Below are positions 33,355-42,488 of a stretch of 64,000 nucleotides of DNA, piece after piece (within the stretch, counting starts at the first letter, position 1; each line of letters starts with the position of its first letter). Source of the stretch: Treponema sp. (GTDB lineage: Bacteria > Spirochaetota > Spirochaetia > Treponematales > Treponemataceae); contig JAEDCT010000002.1 in assembly GCA_016294035.1 (NCBI GenBank), positions 1 to 64,000 of the forward strand, given 5' to 3'. A program made the position numbers and the translations under genes. The notes under the pieces were generated by a model. It searched no databases and had not been told where the DNA came from. It worked only from the letters and a program-made list of their open reading frames with translations.

Positions 33355-35547
33355 TTAGTCGTCTTCTTCATTTTTTTCTCGAACAAATCCTGCATCATGC
33401 ATCTTTGAAACTGCAACCATATAGCTGTCCATGAGAGAAGCATGATTTTTCTTTGCATAGTCCAGATCACATTTCTTGACAGCCTGTTCCTGCAGGCGGA
33501 AACGTTCTGCCAGTGCTGGGAGTCCGATTGTTCTGGTGGTGTTCTTGAGAGAATTAAGAATCTGTCTGTAATTCTCCCATTCGCATTCCTCAAAGAAATG
33601 TGAAAGATGATCCTTGTGATTGTGAACACAATAATCTGTAATGATTTCAATACAAAGATCTTCAGAATCATCATAGTATCCCAGGGCTGTCTCATAATTG
33701 AATTCCGGAAGGAACTTTCTTAGCTTTGCAATTTTTTCACCACAAGGGATTGATCCGTCATCCTGAATGAGAACCTTTTCTTCCGGCAAGTACTGAAGAA
33801 ACAGTTTTTCAAGTACCTGACCATCAACCGGCTTTGAAAGATAATCCTTGAAACCAGCCTTAATATATTCCTTTCTGACACCGGCAAGAGCATTTGCAGT
33901 AAGCATGATAACCGGAGTTTCATTGTTTGGAGTATCCATAGTATGAAGCTTGGTTAATGTTTCAATACCATTCATTTCAGGCATCATGTGATCCATGAAA
34001 ATCATGTCATATTTTTTGACGGAAGCTTTTTCAATACACTGTGCACCGCTAGTTGCAAATTCAATGTGCATTCTTGTTTCCTTAAGAAGATTCTCAAAAA
34101 CAATAAGGTTCATTTCAACATCATCAACTGCAAGAATCTGTGCATCCGGAGCTTCAAAACTCTGGTGATAAATAAACACTTCCTTTGCACGGCGCTTCTT
34201 TGCCGGAGAAACCTCACCAATTTCTGATGCATTGACTATCTTCTGTGGAATTGTCAAGGTAAACTCAGAACCAGAACCATAGACACTGGAAACCTTAATG
34301 TCACCACCCATGAGATTTGCAAGCTGTTTTGCAATGTTCAAACCAAGACCAGTACCTTCAATTTTTCTGTTCTTGCTGATGTCAAATCTCTCAAACTTGT
34401 TGAATACTTTTGTCAGATTTTCTGGTTTAATTCCTATTCCGGAATCCTTGACGGTAAATTCAACAGACATATTGTGTTCATCCAGTTTCTTGGCGCGGAC
34501 AGAAAAATCAACAACACCCTTTTCAGTATACTTAACCGCATTACTCAATAGATTAACGAGGATCTGTCTGATATGGGGAAGGTCACCCTCATATTCACTT
34601 GGGATTTTTGGATCACAATAAACAGTTCCACGGAGAGCTTTCTTTTCAAGTCTTTCAGAAACCATTCCATAACTTTCAAGAATAAGATCTGCAAGCCTGT
34701 AGTTTTCATTTACAATCTCAGTTTTTCCCGATTCAATTTTTGAAATATCAAGAACATCGTTGATAAGTGAAAGAAGAGCCTTACTTGAAGTCTGAACTGA
34801 TGTTGCATATTCCAGAACCTTCTTGTCATGAGATTCACGCAAAATCATTTCATTCATACCGAGAATGGCATTGATTGGAGTTCGGATTTCATGAGACATG
34901 TTTGAAAGAAAGTCACTCTTTGCACGGTTTGCAGAATCAGCCTGTTCTTCAGAATGCTTTAAGATATCATTCTGCTCACTGATTCTGTTCAATGCCCTGT
35001 TATATACAACCTGCTGGAACCGGCTTACAAAACCAATAAGCAGTGAAACAACTATAATATTCTGAGCCGTATCAAAAAAAACAAACTGAGTATTTGGAAC
35101 AGATTCAACCAGATAAGGACAATAATATGCCAGAACATAACAACCAATGGTAAAAACAATCTGCATCACAAGAAGAACAAAAAACACCATTCCATTGAGC
35201 ATTAAAACATTTATGGTAATACAGAAAACAAACCAGACTCCCATTCCACTTTGTAATCCGCCGCAGGTAAAAAACATAACAGGAAAGAAAACAAGACTCA
35301 TGGATGCAATAATTATTATTGAGGCTTCCCTGGTCAACTTTTTCATTTCTACAAAATAAAGAATTACAGCAAGAACCACAAATGCAATGAAAATCAGCCC
35401 TGTCTGAATCATTGATACGCCGCATGCGAGAGAATAAATTATGTTTAATAAAGCAGCAATTGCACCGCCAAAACAAATTACATTGAAGAGAGTTTCCTGC
35501 ATGGAACCTTCTGTTTCAATGAGAATCTTTTTCAGCTTTTCTATCAT
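33355..35547 (-). CDS. hybrid sensor histidine kinase/response regulator with degenerate HPt
   Basis: A 730-residue membrane histidine kinase (ATG at 35547). About six hydrophobic segments (20-180) form the sensor; a short coiled region leads to HisKA with SHEIRTP (His219), HATPase with NLLSNAVKYTEKG, DSGIGI and GTGLGL, then a receiver domain with IFMDHMMPEMNG (Asp519), and a C-terminal HPt-like domain. In the HPt the normal His (AHxLKG) is replaced by Asn665 (LNSLKNTTRTIG), so it cannot pass phosphate in the standard way. No output protein is adjacent; the ligand is unknown. Confidence 0.9.
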   Translation of the reverse strand: MIEKLKKILIETEGSMQETLFNVICFGGAIAALLNIIYSLACGVSMIQTGLIFIAFVVLAVILYFVEMKKLTREASIIIIASMSLVFFPVMFFTCGGLQSGMGVWFVFCITINVLMLNGMVFFVLLVMQIVFTIGCYVLAYYCPYLVESVPNTQFVFFDTAQNIIVVSLLIGFVSRFQQVVYNRALNRISEQNDILKHSEEQADSANRAKSDFLSNMSHEIRTPINAILGMNEMILRESHDKKVLEYATSVQTSSKALLSLINDVLDISKIESGKTEIVNENYRLADLILESYGMVSERLEKKALRGTVYCDPKIPSEYEGDLPHIRQILVNLLSNAVKYTEKGVVDFSVRAKKLDEHNMSVEFTVKDSGIGIKPENLTKVFNKFERFDISKNRKIEGTGLGLNIAKQLANLMGGDIKVSSVYGSGSEFTLTIPQKIVNASEIGEVSPAKKRRAKEVFIYHQSFEAPDAQILAVDDVEMNLIVFENLLKETRMHIEFATSGAQCIEKASVKKYDMIFMDHMMPEMNGIETLTKLHTMDTPNNETPVIMLTANALAGVRKEYIKAGFKDYLSKPVDGQVLEKLFLQYLPEEKVLIQDDGSIPCGEKIAKLRKFLPEFNYETALGYYDDSEDLCIEIITDYCVHNHKDHLSHFFEECEWENYRQILNSLKNTTRTIGLPALAERFRLQEQAVKKCDLDYAKKNHASLMDSYMVAVSKMHDAGFVREKNEEDD

Positions 35548-35611
35548 TCTGAAAATCAAAATTTGCCCCCAGCATGTTCAGACACAATACAGATTGCTTG
35601 AACAATCCCTG

Positions 35612-36256
35612 TTAATCACCACAAAAAATAATATTTCCCGGGTCAGATACTATGTAATCTGCACCACATTCTTCCATTTCTGAACGAGATCCAAACCCCC
35701 ACAGAATACCGGCACACTTGATTCCGGCAAGATGGGCTCCCTTCACGTCATAAAATCTGTCTCCAATCATAAGACATTTTGACAAATCATCAATCTGATT
35801 GGATTCCAGAACATATTTTACTACATCTACCTTTTCAACTCTACCTTTTTCTTCAATATCACTGCCACCGACAAAATCAAACAGGTCCAGGACACCTTTT
35901 TTTTCGAGGATGCTTCTGGCATAAATCTCAGGCTTGCTTGTGGCAACAAAAATTCTTTTTCCCATACTGCGAAGTTTTCTAATGACATCAAGAACACCAG
36001 GATAAAAGTCTGCTTCATACATTCCCGTAACAGAATAATATTCTCTGTACTTTGCCATTGCATTAACAATTTCATTTTCAGGCAATCCCAGAATATTTGC
36101 AAAGCTTTCACGAAGAGGAGGCCCAATCATTCTCCTGTAAACACTTCTGTCTATACCTAGCTTATAATGATTCACAACCCGATCAAAAGAATTATAGACA
36201 CCAGGAGAAGTATCCATCAGAGTTCCATCAAAATCAAACAGAAAATATTCAAACAC
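35612..36256 (-). CDS. HAD-superfamily phosphatase (phosphoglycolate phosphatase/PpaX-like)
   Basis: A 214-residue HAD subclass IA hydrolase. Motif I FDFDGTLMDTSPG (both Asp present), cap with RRMIGPPLRESFANILGL, motif II VATSKP, motif III GRVEKVDVV and motif IV MIGDRFYDVKGAHLAGIKCAGILWGFGS. The residues around motif IV match Gph/PpaX-type enzymes, but substrate preference is not certain. Sits 3 bp after the M18 peptidase gene, so it is cotranscribed. Confidence 0.85.
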   Translation of the reverse strand: MFEYFLFDFDGTLMDTSPGVYNSFDRVVNHYKLGIDRSVYRRMIGPPLRESFANILGLPENEIVNAMAKYREYYSVTGMYEADFYPGVLDVIRKLRSMGKRIFVATSKPEIYARSILEKKGVLDLFDFVGGSDIEEKGRVEKVDVVKYVLESNQIDDLSKCLMIGDRFYDVKGAHLAGIKCAGILWGFGSRSEMEECGADYIVSDPGNIIFCGD

Positions 36257-36259
36257 TTT

Positions 36260-37591
36260 TTACTCCAAAGTCAAAAATGCCTTGTATCCGGCTGCAGCTT
36301 CTTCCATATCCTTTCTGGACGTAATTTCCCAAGGTGCATGCATGCTCAAAACCGCAACACCTGCATCAAGAACATTCATTCCATATTTTGCAGCATGATA
36401 TGCAATTGTTCCGCCGCCACCCTGATCAACCTTGCCAAGTTCAGCCATCTGATACTTTACTTCATTGGTGTCCAGAACATTTCTGACCTTTGCAACGAAT
36501 TCCGCATTTGCGTCACTTGCACCGCTCTTTCCACGAGAGCCTGTGTACTTGTTGAGAACCAGGCCACCTCCAAGGAATGAAGAATTGTCCTTGTCATAAA
36601 GATTTGCATTGAGTGGATCAAAAGCTGAATTTACGTCGCTTGAAAGCATCATGCTGTTTGTCATTGCCCGTCTGAGCTTTAGTTCCGTAAAGCCATCCAT
36701 TTTTGCAATCAATTCAGACATACAATTTTCAAAGAAATGAGAAGCCATTCCAGTTGCACCAACACTTCCAATTTCTTCCTTGTCAACAAAAAGACAGCAG
36801 GAAGTTCTTTTCTGAATTTCCGAATTAAACATGGCCCATGCAGAAGCAAATGCACAGGAACGATCATCCTGACCATAGGCAAGAATCATGGTTCTGTCAA
36901 AGCCAAGATCGCGAGGAGAACCAGAAGGAACAACTTCAAGTTCTGCAGAAACAAAATCTTCTTCTTCAAATCCATAGGTTGATTTAAGGATCTCAAGAAT
37001 TTTTTTCTTTGCTCCGTCCTTTTCCTTGCTTTCATCTTCTTTTTCTTCGCAGCAATTGGAACTTCCTGCTATAAGGTCAAGGTTTTCTCCGGGAATGAAT
37101 TCCTTTGCGTTTTCTTCCATTTGTTTCTGTGCAAGATGAGGAAGAATATCCGAAATACAGAACACAGGATCATCTTCCTTTTCTCCGACACACACATTCA
37201 CTGTTGATCCATTTTTCAGGCAAACAACTCCATGAATTGCAAGAGGCAATGTGACCCACTGATATTTTTTTATTCCGCCATAATAATGGGTGTTCAGATA
37301 TACAATGAAATCACTTTCGTACAGTGGATTCTGTTTTATGTCCAGTCTTGGAGAATCAATATGAGCACCAAGAATATTCATTCCCTTTTCTATTGGTTCC
37401 GTTCCAATCTGAAACAGGGAAATGGCCTTTCCAAATTTTGTAATATAAACCTTGTCGCCTGATTTTACACTTTCAACTTCATCAAGATTTTTATATCCGG
37501 CATCTTCTGCCATTTTTACAAACTGAACAACGCACTCACGCTCAGTTTTTCCCTTCTTCAAAAAATCCTTGTATGCTTCAATATACTCCAT
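36260..37591 (-). CDS. M18 aminopeptidase (aspartyl aminopeptidase/LAP4 family)
   Basis: A 443-residue cytoplasmic zinc aminopeptidase that removes N-terminal residues, often acidic ones. Metal and catalytic motifs are complete: GAHIDSPRLDI, FGQDDRSCAFA-type region (AYGQDDRSCAFASAW), DKEEIGSVGATG and the C-terminal SMHAPWEITSRKDM. A Lys/Glu-rich insertion (EEKEDESKEKDGAKKKI) lies near residue 185. The start is the ATG at 37591, chosen for the GGAGGT upstream; the in-frame upstream codon is implausible. First gene of the pair with the HAD phosphatase. Confidence 0.92.
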   Translation of the reverse strand: MEYIEAYKDFLKKGKTERECVVQFVKMAEDAGYKNLDEVESVKSGDKVYITKFGKAISLFQIGTEPIEKGMNILGAHIDSPRLDIKQNPLYESDFIVYLNTHYYGGIKKYQWVTLPLAIHGVVCLKNGSTVNVCVGEKEDDPVFCISDILPHLAQKQMEENAKEFIPGENLDLIAGSSNCCEEKEDESKEKDGAKKKILEILKSTYGFEEEDFVSAELEVVPSGSPRDLGFDRTMILAYGQDDRSCAFASAWAMFNSEIQKRTSCCLFVDKEEIGSVGATGMASHFFENCMSELIAKMDGFTELKLRRAMTNSMMLSSDVNSAFDPLNANLYDKDNSSFLGGGLVLNKYTGSRGKSGASDANAEFVAKVRNVLDTNEVKYQMAELGKVDQGGGGTIAYHAAKYGMNVLDAGVAVLSMHAPWEITSRKDMEEAAAGYKAFLTLE

Positions 37592-37620
37592 ATCATTACC
37601 TCCACAATCAAAAAATAACA

Positions 37621-37735
37621 AGAATACCCCCTCACGGACAGAACAACCATTTAACTATAAAAATACTTTTGCTGTCCGTGAAGGTATTATCCCGATAAAC
37701 ATTGTTCCACTATCCATGAAAGGATATTTACGAAA
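37621..37735. repeat. palindromic dispersed repeat, copy A
   Basis: Left arm ATACCCCCTCACGGACAG (37624 onward) and right arm CTGTCCGTGAAGGTAT (about 37672-37687) are inverted copies flanking an AT-rich centre with TTAACTATAAAAATACTT. A second right-arm variant follows at about 37706-37729. Close relatives of arms and centre occur at 48340-48650. No gene is seen between 37592 and 37812. Confidence 0.75.
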
Positions 37736-37812
37736 AATAATGGCACCTGAAAAACTCCGGATTATTGAAATGCCCGTAAGTTTTTTGCAGATGCCATCCA
37801 AAATATATCTAT

Positions 37813-39018
37813 CTAAAAAATAGAAAAGAGCTTTGCAAAAATTGAAACAAATCTGGCACCACTTACAAAGGTTCCAATACTTGATCCAACTGATGAAAGG
37901 AAGAACACCAGGAACACTCTGAGGATTCTGTTTCTGTAAAATCCTTTTATGCTTCCTGCATCTTCCTGCAAGGTTTCCATGTCACTGACACTTGGCTTTT
38001 TTACCACTGCCTGAACAAGCCCCGAAACAACACCGATTCCAATGAGGGGGCAAAGAGATGTAATTGGAGCGCCCAGAGCCGATGATATAACCGTAAGAAC
38101 ATGACCACCGGCAATTATTGCACCAACAGCAGCCAGTGCAGCATTCCACAAGATCCAGTTGCCTATCAGGTCTGTGCCTTCCTCAACACCACCGAAATAA
38201 AAACCTGCTCCAATGAGGGCCATTATCAAACCTGGAATTATCCATGTTGCAAGCTTTGCACCAAAACTCTTTGGAGGAACCTTACTGATTTCCTCGATTC
38301 TTGAACCGTCATCTTTTCCAGATGCAATAAGTTCAAGCTGCTTTTCAACACCAGCCATGTGCCCTGCTCCAAGAACTGCAAGAACAGTGTTTCCTTTAGA
38401 TTCCCAGATTTTTGAGGCAAGATAATAATCTCTTTCATCAATCAAAACTTCCTTTATGACAGGCAGATAGTCAGAAAGAGAATTCATCATTGTGTCCATT
38501 TCACTCTTCTTCTTGAGGTTTTCAATTTCATCGGGAGTAACTTCTTCCTTTGAAAATGCAGAAAGCACAAGAATAGTAAGAAGCCTGAATTTGCCGAAGA
38601 GAGAGTTTTTTGCCCACGCACGTCTTAATGTAACTGCAACAGGTCTGTCTGCCATTGTGGTTGGAATTGAAAGTTCCTGGCATTTGTTTACTGCAGCAAG
38701 CATTTCCTCACCAGGTTTGACTTTCTGCAAAGACCCCATGCGTTTCTGATAGGATGCAAGCACAATATTTGCAAGCATGAGGAATCCCATTTTTTTCCTG
38801 AGGATCTTTACGATATCCATTTTTTTCCATGAATCAGGATCCTTCAGATTTTGAAGTCTGTTATCATCAAGCTCGATGGCAACACTTTCCGGTCTCAATT
38901 CCTCTATGGTTTTTTCAACTTCCAGAACACTTTCCCTGGAAACATGGGCTGTTCCCAGAAGTGTGATTTTCCGTCCTGAAAGTTCAATTGTTTTCCGTGT
39001 ATTAAAATTATTTTCCAT
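37813..39018 (-). CDS. TraB/PrgY-family membrane protein
   Basis: A 401-residue TraB-domain protein. The N-terminal domain has GTAHVSRESVLEVE, AIELDDNR and AVLGAGHMAGVEKQL, the conserved GTxHxS, ELD and GxxH motifs of the family, related to erythromycin esterase-like/Tiki peptidases. The C-terminal third (about 235-400) has several membrane helices, as in spirochaete and archaeal TraB proteins. PrgY from conjugative plasmids degrades or blocks peptide pheromones; the chromosomal role is unknown. Its start lies inside the upstream TPR gene (11-bp overlap), so the two are coupled. Confidence 0.85.
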   Translation of the reverse strand: MENNFNTRKTIELSGRKITLLGTAHVSRESVLEVEKTIEELRPESVAIELDDNRLQNLKDPDSWKKMDIVKILRKKMGFLMLANIVLASYQKRMGSLQKVKPGEEMLAAVNKCQELSIPTTMADRPVAVTLRRAWAKNSLFGKFRLLTILVLSAFSKEEVTPDEIENLKKKSEMDTMMNSLSDYLPVIKEVLIDERDYYLASKIWESKGNTVLAVLGAGHMAGVEKQLELIASGKDDGSRIEEISKVPPKSFGAKLATWIIPGLIMALIGAGFYFGGVEEGTDLIGNWILWNAALAAVGAIIAGGHVLTVISSALGAPITSLCPLIGIGVVSGLVQAVVKKPSVSDMETLQEDAGSIKGFYRNRILRVFLVFFLSSVGSSIGTFVSGARFVSIFAKLFSIF

Positions 39019-40453
39019 TTGCTGTCTTTTTGTCCTTTACACGCCATTCTGCAAGACGATATTCAAAGAACATTGGACTGTTCATGGTAACAACCTTTGC
39101 ATAATATTCGTCTGCAAATTCACGTCCACCAAACATATCATAAAAAAGCCCAAGATAGTAGTACATCTTTCCCTTTACGTTTCCATTCTGGAGAGAAGCA
39201 ATCTTCTGTGGAACCGGGCGCTCACCCTTCTTGTCATGGAAAAGGCGAAGCATTGTATATTCTATTGAATTCTTGTTTGGCATTTTTCTCAAAACATCAT
39301 TGCTGTATTTCTGTGCCTGAGCATCATTTTTTTCCATGTAATAACAGTAGGTTACCATAAGTGGATAAGAAATGTTGTTCTTATTGAACTCAGCACATTT
39401 CATGAATGCCTTACGTGCTGTTTCCCACTGATTTTCATGAAGGGCAATAACTCCAAGACTTTCATACGCATAATAGTATTTTGGATTAAGTTCGATTACC
39501 TTGAGATAATCAGTATATGCCTTTGAAAACATGTCCTGCTCATCATAAAGTCCAGCTCTGTAAGCATACGCAAGGAAATATGAAGGATCAATTGAAATTG
39601 CCTTTGTCCAGCAATCTTCTGCAACCTTGAAATGTCCAAGGCATCTCTCGTACATTCCATATTCCATATTGTACTGATAGTTGTCTGGACTTATTTCAAG
39701 AGCCTTCTTTGCATTATCTGAAGCAATTTTGTATTCGTTGTTTGCATAGGCAATCTTTCCAAGGTAGAGATAGGCATTTGCATTCTTTGGATCAATCTTA
39801 AGAATTGAATTGAAATATTCCTTTGCGCTGTCATCGTTTTCAAGGTAATACTCACAGCGTCCAACTCCATCGAGTGCCTCAATATTGTTTGGTTCCCGCT
39901 TCAAGGCAATTGCATAGTGTCTTTTTGCCTGACCGTAGTTTTTCTTTGAATAAAAATCATCTGCTCGGGCAATGTTTGCCTGTGGATCCATGCTGTCCTT
40001 TGCAAGGATTTTGTCAATCTGAGATTTATATGCTGCCTTATCTCCACGCATCTTTGCAATCTGGGCCTTAAGACTCAAGGCATCTGCATGAGTTTCATCC
40101 TGGGCAAGAACTTCAGAACAAATTGAATCAGCCTCATCATATTTTGCAGCACCAAAATTAATTGCAGCCTTAACAAACAAAATGTCTGTGTCATTTGCAA
40201 GTTTTTTTGGAAGCTTAGTCTCAAAGAGCTTCAATGCCTCTTCATTTCCCTGCTTTTCAAGAGCCACCCCGACATCTTCCATGAATTCAGTTTTACCGTA
40301 TTCCTTCTTTGGAGCCTTTTTGGATTCCTCACTTACAACTGGTGTTGTTTCTGAAGGAGCCGGAGCAGATGCACATGAAACAAGATTGATTACAACCATT
40401 ACTACTGAAACAATGATTGTAGCAAACAACAGTTCTTTGATCATACTTTTCAT
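39008..40453 (-). CDS. TPR-repeat lipoprotein
   Basis: A 481-residue lipoprotein (signal VVMVVINLVSCAS; Cys near residue 27) with about ten tetratricopeptide repeats from residue 50 to the end (for example ALDGVGRCEYYLENDDSAKE, NAYLYLGKIAYANNEYKIA). TPR arrays bind other proteins, so this is likely an envelope scaffold. The Pro/Ser/Glu linker after the lipobox separates the array from the membrane. It overlaps the TraB-family gene by 11 bp, suggesting they work together. Confidence 0.88.
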   Translation of the reverse strand: MKSMIKELLFATIIVSVVMVVINLVSCASAPAPSETTPVVSEESKKAPKKEYGKTEFMEDVGVALEKQGNEEALKLFETKLPKKLANDTDILFVKAAINFGAAKYDEADSICSEVLAQDETHADALSLKAQIAKMRGDKAAYKSQIDKILAKDSMDPQANIARADDFYSKKNYGQAKRHYAIALKREPNNIEALDGVGRCEYYLENDDSAKEYFNSILKIDPKNANAYLYLGKIAYANNEYKIASDNAKKALEISPDNYQYNMEYGMYERCLGHFKVAEDCWTKAISIDPSYFLAYAYRAGLYDEQDMFSKAYTDYLKVIELNPKYYYAYESLGVIALHENQWETARKAFMKCAEFNKNNISYPLMVTYCYYMEKNDAQAQKYSNDVLRKMPNKNSIEYTMLRLFHDKKGERPVPQKIASLQNGNVKGKMYYYLGLFYDMFGGREFADEYYAKVVTMNSPMFFEYRLAEWRVKDKKTANGK

Positions 40454-40479
40454 TTTTTTTCACCTCAAGGATGCTTGTA

Positions 40480-40509
40480 TTGAATTTTCTATCTATTGAA
40501 TGATAGAAT
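40480..40509 (+). promoter_or_regulatory. promoter ending next to an ATG
   Basis: TTGAAT (40480-40485), 18-base spacer, TAGAAT (40504-40509). Initiation would fall at about 40516, the second in-frame ATG of the next gene. Confidence 0.45.
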
Positions 40510-40515
40510 ATGCGA

Positions 40516-42264
40516 ATGCAAAAACATCCTGTAAGAAAGTTTTTTGGACTATCTGTCCTCTATTCTGCTGTCATTATCGGAATTTTTTTACTCCAATTTA
40601 AGACAGAATCCATAATTTCTAAGTCTTTGGGCAAACTTGAAGTTTCCCTGTCACAAACAGAAGACGAAAACCACGTAATAAGCCTCAAGAATCAGTTCAG
40701 GGCAGTTGCCGGAACCATGACATTCTTCGCAGACGACAAAAATCCGGTTGTAGCTTACAAAAGCGACGGAACTTCCATTCCTCTTGTTCTTGAATCCTTT
40801 GAAGAACAGGAATCAAATTCCATTGCCCTTGTTTTTGCAGACAAAACCACGCTTACTTTCAGGGACACGGAAAATTCTGAAGGTGAGCACGTTTTTTCTG
40901 CCATGGCTAATCCATCAGAAGGATTTGATTCCATTTCAGTTCCATTCAAGCTTGTTTCATCAGCAAAAATGGAAAAAATTTCCCAGTCAAACTGCCACAT
41001 TTCACAGCGCGATTCCATATTTGAATTTACTGCTCATGAAATTCTTGATTCCCAGATTATTCTTTCAAAAACTGATTCCCTTGCAAGGTACAACCCATAC
41101 AATCCGGTTCTCAAATTCACATTCTCACAACTTGCAGAAACAGAACATTCAACACAGATTTCATACGAAACAAAAATTCAAGACATAAAGAAGAATTTTG
41201 TTCAGGAAGTTCGACAGATTCTTAATTCAGGAAAAAGTGATTCCCTCACGGAAAGTGACATTACTGCCTGGGTTGCAGAAATGGGTGAAAATCAGAAATA
41301 CAATCTGGCAATTGATTCAATTCCAGCCTCTTTCAAGAAAGGAAACAAAAGAACTTATTTCTCAGCACCATACTTCAACAACCTTGTTTCAATGAACAAA
41401 TCACTCATCGTTCAGAATGAAAGATATTCAGCACTTGTTGCTTCCGGAACTCTCGAAGTATTTACTGCAGAAGGAATAGAAGACTACATTCTCAGAGAAA
41501 AATACTCTACAAATGTAAAGAAACTTCTTGACCTGCCAGCCACATTGGGCGGTTCATTTGAACCAACACCACTTGAAGCTGCCGGTATTATAAGGGTTTA
41601 CGTTAGGGCTGCAAAACATGACACAACAATCACAAGTCAGCTCGATCCTTTCATCCCTAAATGTATTTCTGTAATTGAAGATTCCTGCACCAACGGTGAT
41701 GATTCACTCATAATCACATCTGCAGAAAACCAGAGTTACAGCGTATACCAGACAGTCCAGATAGGTACTTCTCTCATTATGCTTGGAAAACTCAAGAACG
41801 ATCAGTCATACCAGACAGCCGGATACCTGCTCATGAACACATGCCTCAATAAGGAACTCCTGGACATTCACACTGTAGCAAACATCTATCCATTGATTGC
41901 ACCAGACAACACATATTACCCTCACGCAATAATCTTCGGATATTATGGAACTAAGCCAGTCTGGGCATGGACTTGTGCAAGATCAATTTCATATAAAGTC
42001 AATTCTTCGGCAATTGCAAACATTGAAATCGACTTCCCGCAGGGTATTTCACACTACATAATCTTCAACGGAATCCCGGATTTCAACGGAAAAATCGAAA
42101 TTCAGGGTCTTATGTTCCGTACTGACCCTAGATTCGAGACATACAATTCTTCCGGATATGTTTACCAGAGCCAGAATTCAAGCCTCCTCATAAAATCCCG
42201 ACACAAATCACGCATTGAACTTATCAGGCTTTTCTATTCACAGCAACTGAAATTCTCTGAATAA
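40516..42264 (+). CDS. large envelope protein of unknown function
   Basis: I do not recognise this family. From the ATG at 40516 (MQKHPVRKFFGL; an ATG at 40510 adds two residues) it has 582 residues: one N-terminal membrane anchor (about 9-28) and a long periplasmic part with alternating beta-rich and helical sections. The C-terminal 100 residues look beta-rich (SISYKVNSSAIANIEIDFPQG, HYIIFNGIPDFNGKIEIQG). It could be a surface or cell-wall factor. It is divergent from the TPR-TraB pair and has no Shine-Dalgarno. Confidence 0.7.
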   Translation: MQKHPVRKFFGLSVLYSAVIIGIFLLQFKTESIISKSLGKLEVSLSQTEDENHVISLKNQFRAVAGTMTFFADDKNPVVAYKSDGTSIPLVLESFEEQESNSIALVFADKTTLTFRDTENSEGEHVFSAMANPSEGFDSISVPFKLVSSAKMEKISQSNCHISQRDSIFEFTAHEILDSQIILSKTDSLARYNPYNPVLKFTFSQLAETEHSTQISYETKIQDIKKNFVQEVRQILNSGKSDSLTESDITAWVAEMGENQKYNLAIDSIPASFKKGNKRTYFSAPYFNNLVSMNKSLIVQNERYSALVASGTLEVFTAEGIEDYILREKYSTNVKKLLDLPATLGGSFEPTPLEAAGIIRVYVRAAKHDTTITSQLDPFIPKCISVIEDSCTNGDDSLIITSAENQSYSVYQTVQIGTSLIMLGKLKNDQSYQTAGYLLMNTCLNKELLDIHTVANIYPLIAPDNTYYPHAIIFGYYGTKPVWAWTCARSISYKVNSSAIANIEIDFPQGISHYIIFNGIPDFNGKIEIQGLMFRTDPRFETYNSSGYVYQSQNSSLLIKSRHKSRIELIRLFYSQQLKFSE

Positions 42265-42287
42265 ATGACATTGTTAATAGAAAACAA

Positions 42288-42321
42288 GCCCCTGAACACA
42301 AAAACATTGTTAATAAGGGGC
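42288..42321 (+). terminator. candidate terminator after the envelope protein gene
   Basis: GCCCCT (42288-42293) pairs with AGGGGC (42316-42321) across a 22-base loop, followed by AAATTTTCGACTTTTTT. The loop carries a repeat of ACATTGTTAATA also found at 42268. The rest of 42322-42488 holds a TATACT box and a CCGTTG/CAACGG hairpin around the sequence GGGGAAGGGG. Confidence 0.45.
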
Positions 42322-42488
42322 AAATTTTCGACTTTTTTCCACATTTTTCTTAGTTTTTCCCGATTTTTTTTGAATTTTTTTTTTACAAAATCAACCATTT
42401 TGAAATTTTTATGTTATACTGTAAAAACCGTTGTTAGAGGGGAAGGGGTCAACGGCACTATTTCAAAAAAATTTTTACAGGAGCTATT

